DNA from: Streptomyces sannanensis
Lineage (GTDB): Bacteria > Actinomycetota > Actinomycetes > Streptomycetales > Streptomycetaceae
Length of the DNA stretch: 64,000 bases
Reading direction: 5' to 3'
NCBI RefSeq assembly: GCF_039536205.1
Contig: NZ_BAAAYL010000001.1
Span: 3,410,001 to 3,474,000, forward strand
Positions 57,320 to 64,000 of the stretch are shown here, in pieces. The first letter of the stretch is position 1; the number at the start of each line of letters is the position of its first letter. The notes under the pieces are model-generated. The model was given only the letters and a program-made list of their open reading frames with translations, did not search any database and had not been told where the DNA came from. The translations under genes and the position numbers were made by a program.

Positions 57320-58282
57320 GTGAGCGACGTCCGTAACGTGATCATCATTGGCTCCGGGCCCGCCGGCTACACCGCCGCTCTCTACACCGCGCGTGCATCG
57401 CTCAAGCCGCTGGTGTTCGAGGGGGCCGTCACCGCCGGCGGTGCGCTGATGAACACCACCGAGGTGGAGAACTTCCCCGGTTTCAGTGACGGCATCATGG
57501 GCCCCGAGCTGATGGACAACATGCGGGCGCAGGCCGAGCGCTTCGGCGCCGAGCTCATTCCGGACGACGTCGTCGCCGTCGACCTCAAGGGCGATATCAA
57601 GACCGTCACGGACTCGGCCGGCACCGTCCACCGTGCCAAGGCCGTCATCGTCACCACCGGCTCCCAGCACCGCAAGCTCGGACTGCCCAACGAGGACGCG
57701 CTCTCCGGTCGCGGCGTCTCCTGGTGCGCCACGTGCGACGGCTTCTTCTTCAAGGAGCACGACATCGCCGTGATCGGCGGCGGCGACACCGCGATGGAGG
57801 AAGCCACCTTCCTCTCCCGCTTCGCCAGGTCGGTCACCATCGTGCACCGCCGTGACAGCCTGCGCGCCTCCAAGGCCATGCAGGAGAGGGCCTTCGCCGA
57901 CCCGAAGATCAAGTTCGCCTGGGACAGCGAGGTCGCCGCGATCCACGGAGAGCAGAAGCTCACGGGTCTGACTCTGCGTAACACCAAGACCGGCGAGACC
58001 AGCGAGCTCCCGGCCACCGGCCTGTTCATCGCCGTCGGACACGACCCGCGCACCGAGCTCTTCAAGGGTCAGCTCGACCTCGACGACGAGGGCTACCTGA
58101 AGGTCGACGCCCCCTCGACGCGCACCAACCTCACCGGCGTCTTCGCGGCCGGCGACGTCGTCGACCACACCTACCGGCAGGCCATCACCGCCGCCGGCAC
58201 CGGTTGCTCCGCCGCTCTTGACGCCGAGCGCTTCCTCGCCGCACTCGCCGACGAGGCCAAGGCCTCGGACGCCACCGTCTGA
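57320..58282 (+). CDS. trxB: Thioredoxin reductase
   Basis: A 320-residue FAD enzyme that reduces thioredoxin with NADPH. Seen: FAD-binding '[21 protein letters not shown]', the redox-active '[17 protein letters not shown]' (CATC), NADPH-binding '[21 protein letters not shown]' and the C-terminal '[34 protein letters not shown]'. It starts with a GTG 49 bp before which lies nothing else but the leader; the sigma-R type promoter is upstream. trxA follows after 49 bp. Confidence 0.97.
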   Translation: MSDVRNVIIIGSGPAGYTAALYTARASLKPLVFEGAVTAGGALMNTTEVENFPGFSDGIMGPELMDNMRAQAERFGAELIPDDVVAVDLKGDIKTVTDSAGTVHRAKAVIVTTGSQHRKLGLPNEDALSGRGVSWCATCDGFFFKEHDIAVIGGGDTAMEEATFLSRFARSVTIVHRRDSLRASKAMQERAFADPKIKFAWDSEVAAIHGEQKLTGLTLRNTKTGETSELPATGLFIAVGHDPRTELFKGQLDLDDEGYLKVDAPSTRTNLTGVFAAGDVVDHTYRQAITAAGTGCSAALDAERFLAALADEAKASDATV

Positions 58283-58331
58283 CCCAGCACCCCGCCCCAC
58301 CCCCACACCCCGCAGAGTGAAGGAGGCCGTT

Positions 58332-58667
58332 GTGGCCCTCAAGACTGTGACCGACGCCGACTTCGATGAGGCCGTCCTCAAGAGCGAAAAGCCCGTCCTG
58401 GTGGACTTCTGGGCCGAGTGGTGCGGCCCGTGCCGGATGATCGCCCCGTCCCTCGAGGCGATCGCGGCCGAGCACGACGAGATCGAGATCGTGAAGCTCA
58501 ACATCGACCAAAACCCGGCCACCGCCGCCAAGTACGGTGTGATGTCGATCCCGACTCTGAACGTCTACCAGGGCGGCGAGGTCGTCAAGACGATCGTCGG
58601 TGCCAAGCCGAAGGCCGCGATCGTGCGCGACCTGGCGGACTTCCTCGACGAGGACAGCCAGGGCTGA
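58332..58667 (+). CDS. trxA: Thioredoxin
   Basis: A 111-residue disulfide reductant. Seen: 'VLVDFWAEWCGPCRMIAPSLEAIA' with the WCGPC active site, the cis-Pro 'YGVMSIPTLNVYQGGEVV' and the usual length. The GTG at 58332 has GAAGGAGG upstream; the longer reading from 58218 runs through the trxB gene end. It is in one operon with trxB. Confidence 0.97.
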   Translation: MALKTVTDADFDEAVLKSEKPVLVDFWAEWCGPCRMIAPSLEAIAAEHDEIEIVKLNIDQNPATAAKYGVMSIPTLNVYQGGEVVKTIVGAKPKAAIVRDLADFLDEDSQG

Positions 58668-58676
58668 CGCCTCCCT

Positions 58677-58690
58677 GTTTCACGTGGAAC
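58677..58690. other. parS: parS-like site, one mismatch, overlapping a terminator
   Basis: GTTTCACGTGGAAC differs from consensus at position 11 (G for A). It begins 10 bp after the trxA stop codon. Its last six bases are also the start of the terminator stem at 58685-58722. Confidence 0.75.
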
Positions 58691-58722
58691 GGCCCGGTCC
58701 CATGGGGGACCGGGCCGTTCCA
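58685..58722. terminator. trxA terminator
   Basis: TGGAACGGCCCGGTCCC (58685-58701) and GGGACCGGGCCGTTCCA (58706-58722) form a perfect 17-bp stem with a 4-nt loop. It also lies downstream of the convergent GNAT gene (stop at 58736), so it can serve both. Confidence 0.92.
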
Positions 58723-58735
58723 TATATCGCCGGGA

Positions 58736-59353
58736 TCACAGCGGGCGCAAGGCCGGTTCCTTCTGGACAGCGCCCAGCAGACGGTCCAGCGCCAGCTCGA
58801 CATCCTCCTTCCAGGAGAGCGTCGTCCGTAGCTCCAGCCTCAGCCGGGGATAGGTCGGGTGTGGGCGTACGGTCTTGAAGCCCACAGCCAGAAGGTGGTC
58901 GGCGGGCAGAACACAGGCCGGCTCCTTCCAGCGGGCATCGCCGAACGCCTCAATGGCCCTGAAGCCCCGCCGCATCAGATCCTTCGCCACCGTCTGCACC
59001 ATCACTCGCCCCAGGCCCTGTCCCTGATACGCCGGCATGATCCATGCCGTGATCAGCTGGACCGCGTCCGCGGACACCGGGCTGGTGGGGAAGGCAGTGG
59101 AGCGCGGCACATAAGCCGGAGGCGCGTAGAGAACAAACCCCACCGGCACATCGTCGACATAGACGACCCGCCCGCACGATCCCCACTCCAGAAGGACAGC
59201 CGAAATCCAGGCCTCCTTCTCCAGCTCGGGAGTCCCTGCCTTTACTGCTGCCTCTCCACTGACCGGATCAAGCTCCCAGAAGACACAGGCGCGGCAGCGC
59301 TTGGGAAGCTCCGGAAGGTTGTCCAGCGTGAGCGGTACGAGCCGACGCCCCAT
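58736..59353 (-). CDS. GNAT-family acetyltransferase next to parB
   Basis: A 205-residue protein. Seen: a Cys-containing start 'LPELPKRCRACVFWELDP', 'VPVGFVLYAPPAYVP', the acetyl-CoA site 'ITAWIMPAYQGQGLGRVMVQTVAKDLMRRGFRAIEAFG' and 'HLLAVGFKTVRPHPTYPRLRLELR'. Substrate unknown; the family member at this position is well conserved in Streptomyces. AGGAGC precedes the ATG at 59353. Convergent with trxA, co-directional with parAB but separated from it by a terminator. Confidence 0.88.
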   Translation of the reverse strand: MGRRLVPLTLDNLPELPKRCRACVFWELDPVSGEAAVKAGTPELEKEAWISAVLLEWGSCGRVVYVDDVPVGFVLYAPPAYVPRSTAFPTSPVSADAVQLITAWIMPAYQGQGLGRVMVQTVAKDLMRRGFRAIEAFGDARWKEPACVLPADHLLAVGFKTVRPHPTYPRLRLELRTTLSWKEDVELALDRLLGAVQKEPALRPL

Positions 59354-59499
59354 GAAGGCTGCTCCTCATTTCCTCCTCCTGCCGCACCAAGCGCGGCCGC
59401 CAGCATGCTTCGTTCCCGGAGCAGACTGCCGACAAAACCGCCGACGGCTCCCAGGCCGAACCCTGCTGTCACCAGTCCGGCGCGGCTCACCGATCGCAT
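59242..59499 (-). CDS. Possible small protein overlapping the GNAT gene
   Basis: A reading frame of 85 codons from an ATG at 59499 with a strong GAGGAGG about 10 nt upstream. The first 45 residues look real: 'VSRAGLVTAGFGLGAVGGFVGSLLRERSMLAAALGAAGGG', glycine-rich and hydrophobic, likely membrane-associated. The last 37 codons overlap the start of the GNAT gene in another frame. Either a short coupled gene with overlapping end, or only a translated leader. No family recognised. Confidence 0.4.
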   Translation of the reverse strand: MRSVSRAGLVTAGFGLGAVGGFVGSLLRERSMLAAALGAAGGGNEEQPSWGVGSYRSRWTTFRSFPSAAAPVSSGSLIRSVERQQ

Positions 59500-59595
59500 G
59501 GCTTCCGCCCTCCTCTGAGGTGGATCAAGCTGGATGCGCCATACCAGAACGCATCGTATCCACGCAGCGCAGACATCGACACCGTGAAACAGCAA

Positions 59596-59640
59596 AGGGC
59601 GGGGCGTGTTCCGGTGTGCACCCGGAACACGCCCCGCCCT
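59596..59640 (-). terminator. parAB operon terminator
   Basis: AGGGCGGGGCGTGTTCCGG (59596-59614) and CCGGAACACGCCCCGCCCT (59622-59640) form a perfect 19-bp stem with a 7-nt loop, 15 bp downstream of the parB stop codon. Confidence 0.92.
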
Positions 59641-59654
59641 CGCATACAGCGGCC

Positions 59655-60755
59655 TCAGCCCTCGCTGTCCTCCGCTGAGCCGGCCCGGCCCCGATCGAGG
59701 ACCCGTCCCTCACCAGGGGCGAGAGTTCCGAGAATTCGCTCAAGATCCTCCATCGAGGCGAACTCGACGACGATCTTTCCCTTCTTCTGGCCGAGGTCGA
59801 CCTTCACTCGCGTCTCGAACCGGTCGGAGAGTCGGGAGGCAAGATCCGACAGTGCCGGCGACACACGGGCACCGGCCCGCGGCCCCTTGGACTTGGGCGC
59901 ACTCGCGGACCGTGATCCCATCAGGGTCACGATCTCCTCGACCGCCCGCACCGACAGACCCTCGGCCACGATGCGATGCGCCAGACGGTCCTGCTCCTCG
60001 GAGTCCTCCACCGCAAGCAGCGCCCGCGCATGCCCCGCCGACAGCACCCCCGCAGCGACCCTGCGCTGCACCGAGGGAGACAGCCTCAACAGGCGCAGCG
60101 TGTTCGACACCTGGGGGCGGGAACGGCCGATCCGGTCTGCCAGCTGGTCATGCGTGCAGTTGAAGTCCTTCAGCAACTGGTCGTACGCCGCGGCCTCTTC
60201 CAGCGGATTCAGCTGTGCCCGATGCAGATTCTCCAGCAGGGCGTCCAGAAGAAGCTTCTCGTCATCCGTGGCGCGGACGATCGCCGGAATCCGCTCCAGA
60301 CCCGCCTCACGGCAAGCCCGCCAGCGCCGCTCGCCCATGATGAGCTCATAGCGTTCGGCACCCAACTGCCGCACAACGACGGGCTGGAGCAGTCCCACTT
60401 CCTTGATGGAGGTGACCAGCTCGGCCAGAGCGTCCTCGTCGAACACCTCGCGGGGCTGACGGGGGTTGGGCGTAATGGCATCCAGCGGCACCTCCGCGAA
60501 GTGCGCACCGGCAGGCGCCGCCACCTCCGCCGCGGTCTCCGGCTCGGCCGCCGACACCTCCGTTTCACGTGAAACAGAACTCGCCGGAAGGGCCGTCACC
60601 TTGGCAGCCGCCACTCCCCTTTCCGCAGTCAGCGCCGGGACCGGGACCGATGCCGGGGAAGCCGCAGCAACCGCCACGGGCGCAGCCTTCTCCTGTGGAG
60701 CGGCAGGGATCAGGGCACCGAGCCCACGCCCCAACCCTCTACGTCGCTCGCTCAC
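59655..60755 (-). CDS. parB: Chromosome partitioning protein ParB
   Basis: A 366-residue CTP-dependent DNA clamp that loads at parS and organises the origin region. After a linker of about 85 residues comes the ParB/Srx domain ('[40 protein letters not shown]', '[26 protein letters not shown]', the GERRxRA CTP motif), then the helix-turn-helix ('[45 protein letters not shown]') and a C-terminal dimer domain. The GTG at 60755 overlaps the parA stop (GTGA). A perfect parS (60562-60575) lies in its own linker-coding region. Confidence 0.97.
   Translation of the reverse strand: MSERRRGLGRGLGALIPAAPQEKAAPVAVAAASPASVPVPALTAERGVAAAKVTALPASSVSRETEVSAAEPETAAEVAAPAGAHFAEVPLDAITPNPRQPREVFDEDALAELVTSIKEVGLLQPVVVRQLGAERYELIMGERRWRACREAGLERIPAIVRATDDEKLLLDALLENLHRAQLNPLEEAAAYDQLLKDFNCTHDQLADRIGRSRPQVSNTLRLLRLSPSVQRRVAAGVLSAGHARALLAVEDSEEQDRLAHRIVAEGLSVRAVEEIVTLMGSRSASAPKSKGPRAGARVSPALSDLASRLSDRFETRVKVDLGQKKGKIVVEFASMEDLERILGTLAPGEGRVLDRGRAGSAEDSEG
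60562..60575. other. parS: parS site inside parB, perfect
   Basis: GTTTCACGTGAAAC, exact consensus, in the N-terminal linker region of parB, encoding VSRET in its frame. ParB binding here could influence its own transcription. Confidence 0.93.
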
Positions 60756-61828
60756 TGAATCCCCTCCGACATGCTGTTCCGGCTGTTCTGGCTGCCCGCA
60801 TGGGCGTGCGCGGCGTCGTAATGCACCCCAGCCCCGCGCAGGGCGATCTCACGGGCCGCTTCAAGATACGAGAGCGCGCCACTGGAGCCAGGATCATAGG
60901 TCAGCACGGTCTGCCCATAGCTGGGGGCCTCCGAGATACGCACGGACCGCGGAATGCTTGTCCTGAGCACCTCGTCACCGAAGTGCGTACGCACCTCCTC
61001 CGCCACCTGCGACGCGAGCCGGGTCCGGCCGTCGTACATGGTCAGCAGAATCGTCGACACATGCAGCACGGGGTTGAGGTGCCCCCGCACCAGATCGACG
61101 TTCCTCAGCAGCTGCCCCAGACCCTCCAGCGCGTAGTACTCACACTGGATCGGGATCAGCACCTCGGCACCGGCGACCATAGCATTGACGGTCAGTAGTC
61201 CCAGAGAGGGAGGGCAGTCGATGAGGATGTAGTCCAGGGGCTGCTCATACGCCTGGATCGCCCGCTGAAGCCGGCTCTCACGTGCCACCAGCGACACCAA
61301 CTCGATCTCCGCACCGGCAAGATCGATGGTGGCGGGGGCACAGAACAGACCCTCGACATCCGGGACCGGCTGAACCACTTCGGAAAGCGGCCGACTGTCC
61401 ACCAGGACGTCGTAGATCGAGGGAACCTCCGCATGATGGTCGATTCCCAGCGCCGTCGAGGCATTGCCCTGGGGATCGAGATCGATCACCAGAACGCGCG
61501 CCCCGTGCAGTGCAAGCGATGCGGCAAGGTTGACCGTCGTCGTGGTCTTGCCCACACCGCCCTTCTGGTTGGCGACCACCATGACGCGCGTCTGCTCGGG
61601 CCGGGGCAGCCCGTCTCCCGCACGCCCCAGCGCAGCCACCGCCAGTTGAGCAGCACGACCGATGGGGGTGTCGTCCATCGGAGGCGGTGTTTCACGTGAA
61701 ACATCCGCCCCCGCCGACTCGGTACGGGGACCGGGGACCGGATCGGTCATCGGTCCCGCGATGTTGGCGTCGGACCGCAAGGATTCACCCTCCTCGACAT
61801 CAGACTCGCGATGAACAGAGCCTGCCAT
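60752..61828 (-). CDS. parA: Chromosome partitioning ATPase ParA
   Basis: About 358 residues. The deviant Walker A is '[28 protein letters not shown]'; then '[17 protein letters not shown]' (Walker A') and '[18 protein letters not shown]' (Walker B). It forms ATP-dependent assemblies that move ParB-parS complexes, in Streptomyces chiefly during sporulation. The N-terminal 85 residues are disordered; the frame is open to 62002 and ATG at 61747 is also possible. I choose ATG at 61828 because the length then matches related Streptomyces proteins as I recall. parS sites lie in the gene (61689-61702, VSRET) and upstream. Confidence 0.93.
   Translation of the reverse strand: MAGSVHRESDVEEGESLRSDANIAGPMTDPVPGPRTESAGADVSRETPPPMDDTPIGRAAQLAVAALGRAGDGLPRPEQTRVMVVANQKGGVGKTTTTVNLAASLALHGARVLVIDLDPQGNASTALGIDHHAEVPSIYDVLVDSRPLSEVVQPVPDVEGLFCAPATIDLAGAEIELVSLVARESRLQRAIQAYEQPLDYILIDCPPSLGLLTVNAMVAGAEVLIPIQCEYYALEGLGQLLRNVDLVRGHLNPVLHVSTILLTMYDGRTRLASQVAEEVRTHFGDEVLRTSIPRSVRISEAPSYGQTVLTYDPGSSGALSYLEAAREIALRGAGVHYDAAHAHAGSQNSRNSMSEGIQ
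61689..61702. other. parS: parS site inside parA, perfect
   Basis: GTTTCACGTGAAAC, exact consensus, in the N-terminal part of parA, again read as VSRET. GGCGG/CCGCC flanks extend the symmetry. Confidence 0.93.
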
Positions 61829-61864
61829 GCTTTCGGGGCCGTGAACCAGCGAGGCCCGGCCTTC

Positions 61865-61891
61865 TGTGGACGAATCCACCTCTGTGGACAA
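61865..61891. promoter_or_regulatory. Two DnaA-box sequences upstream of parA
   Basis: TGTGGACGA (61865-61873) and TGTGGACAA (61883-61891) are, in complement, TCGTCCACA and the perfect Streptomyces box TTGTCCACA, in the same orientation with starts 18 bp apart. They lie 37-63 bp upstream of the proposed parA start, in the 61829-62108 gap that also holds the parA promoter region and a parS site. Control of parA by DnaA is inference. Confidence 0.55.
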
Positions 61892-61977
61892 CCCCACACC
61901 CCTCACGAGGGGCTTCCGGTCGCGCGGCGCGGCAGCCGCACGACCGCGGCTGATGATTCCATGCAGCAGAGAGCGAC

Positions 61978-61991
61978 GTTTCACGTGAAAC
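61978..61991. other. parS: parS site upstream of parA, perfect
   Basis: GTTTCACGTGAAAC, exact consensus, about 150 bp upstream of the proposed parA start, in the parA-rsmG gap. Confidence 0.93.
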
Positions 61992-62108
61992 ACGATGCAC
62001 ACGCCGCCCAGCTAGACCGTCACGACACTCCGACGTGCGAACGTACGGCAGCTTGTATGGAGCATCACCGATCAGGCAGCCCCATCCGCTGCCGATCAGC
62101 GGAACAGA

Positions 62109-62825
62109 TCAGCGCCGCCGCCGGGAACGGCCCGACCGAGCCGCCTTGGCCCTCTTCGCCGCGAACCGTACGCCGCCGGGGCTCTCACCGACCTCCACCC
62201 GCACCACCGTCGAGAGCGGATCCACGACACCCGCACCTACGTGCAGCACCGAGGTCTTCACCACACCCAGCTTGCTCAGAGCCGCCCGAGCACTGGTGAT
62301 CTCCTCCTCGGCGGTGTCTCCCTTGAGCGCCAGCATCTCTCCGTACGGACGCAGCAGAGGCACGCCCCAGCTGGCCAGCCGGTCCAGCGGCGCCACGGCA
62401 CGCGCCGTGACCACATGCACCGGCGGTAGCTTCCCGAGCATCTCCTCCGCCCGGCCCCGCACCACCGTCACATGGTCAAGACCCAGCAGTTCGACAACTT
62501 CCTGAAGGAAATTCGTGCGCCGCAGCAGCGGCTCCAGCAGCGTGATCTTCAGATCCGGACGCACCAGCGCCAGCGGAATGCCCGGCAGACCCGCGCCCGA
62601 ACCGACATCGCAGACCGTGACACCCTCTGGCACGACCTCCGAGAGCACAGCGCAGTTCAACAGATGCCGCTCCCACAGGCGCGGCACCTCACGGGGACCG
62701 ATCAGACCGCGCTTGACCCCCGCATCCGCAAGGAGCTCCGCGTACCTCACGGCCTCCGGAAAGAACTCACCGAAGACCTCCCGCGCCTGCTCCGGCGCCT
62801 GGGGAAGCTCTTCTGCCTCCGTCAC
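62109..62825 (-). CDS. rsmG: 16S rRNA (guanine-N7) methyltransferase RsmG
   Basis: A 238-residue SAM-dependent enzyme that methylates G527 (E. coli numbering) of 16S rRNA; loss gives low-level streptomycin resistance. Seen: the SAM motif 'VTVCDVGSGAGLPGIPLALVRPDLKITLLEPLLRRTNFLQEVV', 'HVVTARAVAPLDRLASWGVPLLRPYGEMLALKGDTAEEEI' and a basic C-tail. Also called gidB. It sits between jag and parA, the standard order next to the origin. Confidence 0.97.
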   Translation of the reverse strand: MTEAEELPQAPEQAREVFGEFFPEAVRYAELLADAGVKRGLIGPREVPRLWERHLLNCAVLSEVVPEGVTVCDVGSGAGLPGIPLALVRPDLKITLLEPLLRRTNFLQEVVELLGLDHVTVVRGRAEEMLGKLPPVHVVTARAVAPLDRLASWGVPLLRPYGEMLALKGDTAEEEITSARAALSKLGVVKTSVLHVGAGVVDPLSTVVRVEVGESPGGVRFAAKRAKAARSGRSRRRR

Positions 62826-62875
62826 GGGAACCGTCCTTCCGTACAGAACCGGCTGACTATCAGGCTGACAAAGAT

Positions 62876-62904
62876 CGGCCCCGCCTGCGATACAGACGGG
62901 GCCG
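62876..62904 (-). terminator. Hairpin between jag and rsmG
   Basis: CGGCCCCG (62876-62883) and CGGGGCCG (62897-62904) form a perfect 8-bp stem with a 13-nt loop, 17 bp downstream of the jag stop codon. It may end or attenuate the yidC-jag transcript before rsmG. Confidence 0.65.
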
Positions 62905-62921
62905 TCGAAACAAGAGACCGG

Positions 62922-63428
62922 TCAGGCCGGGAGAACCACAACGAAGCGCTGCGGCTCCTCGCCCTCGGACTCACTGCGCAGCCCGACGGCTGCGACAGCA
63001 TCGTGCACGACCTTGCGCTCGAACGGCGTCATCGGCTTCAGCTTCACCGGCTCACCGGTGCTCTTCACCTCGGCTGCCGCCTTCGCACCCAGCTCGGCAA
63101 GCTCCGCACGCTTCTTCGCGCGGAACCCCGCGATGTCCAGCATCAGCCGGCTGCGGTCCCCGGTCTCCCGGTGCACGGCGAGCCGCGTCAGCTCCTGCAG
63201 AGCCTCCAGCACCTCACCGTCACGGCCCACGAGCTTCTGCAGATCACGGCTGCCCGTGTCGCTGATGATCGACACCGAAGCACGGTCCGCCTCGACATCC
63301 ATGTCGATGTCGCCATCGAGGTCGGCGATGTCGAGCAGACCCTCGAGGTAGTCGGCCGCAATCTCACCCTCCTGCTCGAGGCGGGTCAGGGTGTCGCCGT
63401 CAGCGGCCGCGGAGGTGGTGTCCGTCAC
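62922..63428 (-). CDS. jag: Jag/KhpB-type RNA-binding protein
   Basis: A 168-residue protein. A short acidic start ('LEQEGEIAADYLEGLLDIADLDGDIDMDVE') leads into a KH-like domain with 'LQKLVGRDGEVLEALQELTRLAVHRETGDRSRLMLDI', then an R3H domain ('RAELAELGAKAAAEVKSTGEPVKLKPMTPFERKVVHDAVAAVGLRSESEGEEPQRFVVVL'). It binds single-stranded RNA and, in other bacteria, affects cell elongation. The GTG at 63428 has AAGGAG upstream; the frame to 63803 is only the yidC antisense-shifted shadow. It follows yidC by 14 bp. Confidence 0.95.
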   Translation of the reverse strand: MTDTTSAAADGDTLTRLEQEGEIAADYLEGLLDIADLDGDIDMDVEADRASVSIISDTGSRDLQKLVGRDGEVLEALQELTRLAVHRETGDRSRLMLDIAGFRAKKRAELAELGAKAAAEVKSTGEPVKLKPMTPFERKVVHDAVAAVGLRSESEGEEPQRFVVVLPA

Positions 63429-63442
63429 GGATGGACTCCTTC

Positions 63443-64000
63443 TTACTTCTTGGACGGGTGCTTGGGCCGCTGCTGACCCTTGCGCTGTCCGGACTTGGCT
63501 TGGCGTGCGGAGCCGGAAGCGGGCTTGTCTGCTTCTGCGGGCTTGGCGTCCTGCGGCTCGTCCTGCTTCTCCAGCGAGGTCTTCGCATCTGCAGCACCGG
63601 CCGCCTGACGCTGCGCCTTGGTCTGACGCTTGGGCTGCTGACGCGCGGCACGGGCGGCCTCGGCCGCCTGACGCGCCTCGATCTCCTCCGGGGCTTCCTT
63701 GATCTTGCCCTGGGCGCGCAGCTTCTCCTGCCGCTGCTTGTACGCGAGGCTGCCCGGGGTGGGGTTCCGGCGGATCACGTACATCTGCTGGCCCATGGTC
63801 CACACGTTGGTGGTCAGCCAGTAGAGGAGGACACCGACCGGGAAGTTGACACCGAAGCCGGCGAACATGATCGGGAAGACGTACATCAGCATCTTCTGCT
63901 GCTGCATGAACGGCGTCTTCACCGTCAGGTCGACGTTCTTCGTCATCAGCTGGCGCTGCGTGTAGAACTGCGAGAACGACATCAGCACGATCATGATGAC
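63443..64000 (-). CDS. yidC: Membrane protein insertase YidC (C-terminal part)
   Basis: The gene runs off the right edge; the last 186 or so codons are present. Seen: '[58 protein letters not shown]', the last three membrane helices of the Oxa1/YidC fold, then a long Lys/Gln/Ala-rich cytosolic tail ending 'RPKHPSKK', which in actinobacteria aids ribosome binding. YidC inserts and folds inner-membrane proteins alone or with SecYEG. It begins the yidC-jag-rsmG group next to rnpA-rpmH-dnaA. Confidence 0.96.
   Translation of the reverse strand, partial: VIMIVLMSFSQFYTQRQLMTKNVDLTVKTPFMQQQKMLMYVFPIMFAGFGVNFPVGVLLYWLTTNVWTMGQQMYVIRRNPTPGSLAYKQRQEKLRAQGKIKEAPEEIEARQAAEAARAARQQPKRQTKAQRQAAGAADAKTSLEKQDEPQDAKPAEADKPASGSARQAKSGQRKGQQRPKHPSKK

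Noticed and set aside
59571..59590. CCGTGAAAC resembling a parS half
   Set aside because: Only the right half matches; the left half has six mismatches.

Overview
The window is chromosomal DNA of a Streptomyces species or very close relative. The evidence is very high GC, frequent GTG starts, and gene order typical of the Streptomyces origin-proximal core: yidC, jag, rsmG, parA, parB, trxA/trxB, sigM, murJ, pcnA, ino1, a penicillin-binding protein, femX, rpsF-ssb-rpsR-rplI and dnaB. There are eleven copies of the ParB site GTTTCACGTGAAAC (nine perfect, two with one mismatch). The right edge cuts yidC, so oriC (rnpA-rpmH-dnaA side) should lie just beyond position 64000.

Layout, left to right. 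1-9.9 kb: an F420-type oxidoreductase, a HAD phosphatase, a GAF sensor kinase, and the cydA-cydB-cydDC cytochrome bd operon (minus strand) behind a Rex operator. 10-17.9 kb: a HisC-type aminotransferase, a LacI regulator, a PPP-type phosphatase, a membrane protein, a secreted collagen-like protein and a divergent glycosyltransferase. 17.9-28.9 kb: thiC with a TPP riboswitch, a YibE/F protein, small membrane and cupin proteins, ptpA with a cystathionine gamma-lyase, LysR, NUDIX, a reductase pseudogene, two GNAT proteins and a serine hydrolase. 28.9-31.9 kb: an accessory patch with degenerate directly repeated insertion-sequence-like ends around a DHFR/RibD-like gene and a divergent FrnE-like/TetR pair with a clear operator.

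31.9-47.6 kb: dnaB with a DnaA-box cluster upstream, a MATE transporter, the S6-SSB-S18-L9 operon, then cell-wall genes (FemX, an alanine-racemase-like protein, a membrane glycosyltransferase, a bifunctional PBP), PadR-ino1 and an MFS transporter. 47.6-57.2 kb: pcnA, then an envelope cluster of DUF6049-type protein, MurJ, a pseudokinase, SigM and its anti-sigma factor. 57.2-64 kb: trxB-trxA behind a sigma-R type promoter, a GNAT protein, parB-parA, rsmG, jag and the C-terminal part of yidC.

Two themes join the window. One is chromosome maintenance: ParA, ParB, many parS sites, DnaA boxes near parA and dnaB, SSB and DnaB. The other is envelope growth: FemX, PBP, MurJ plus pseudokinase, SigM, YidC. 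Several parS sites lie inside genes or terminators, so segregation sites, codons and transcript ends share the same bases. I see no CRISPR array, tRNA, rRNA or complete insertion sequence, and no clearly unprecedented multi-gene system. The oddest pieces are the insertion-sequence relics, the collagen-like gene, the 144-bp nested inverted repeat and the dual-use parS sites.
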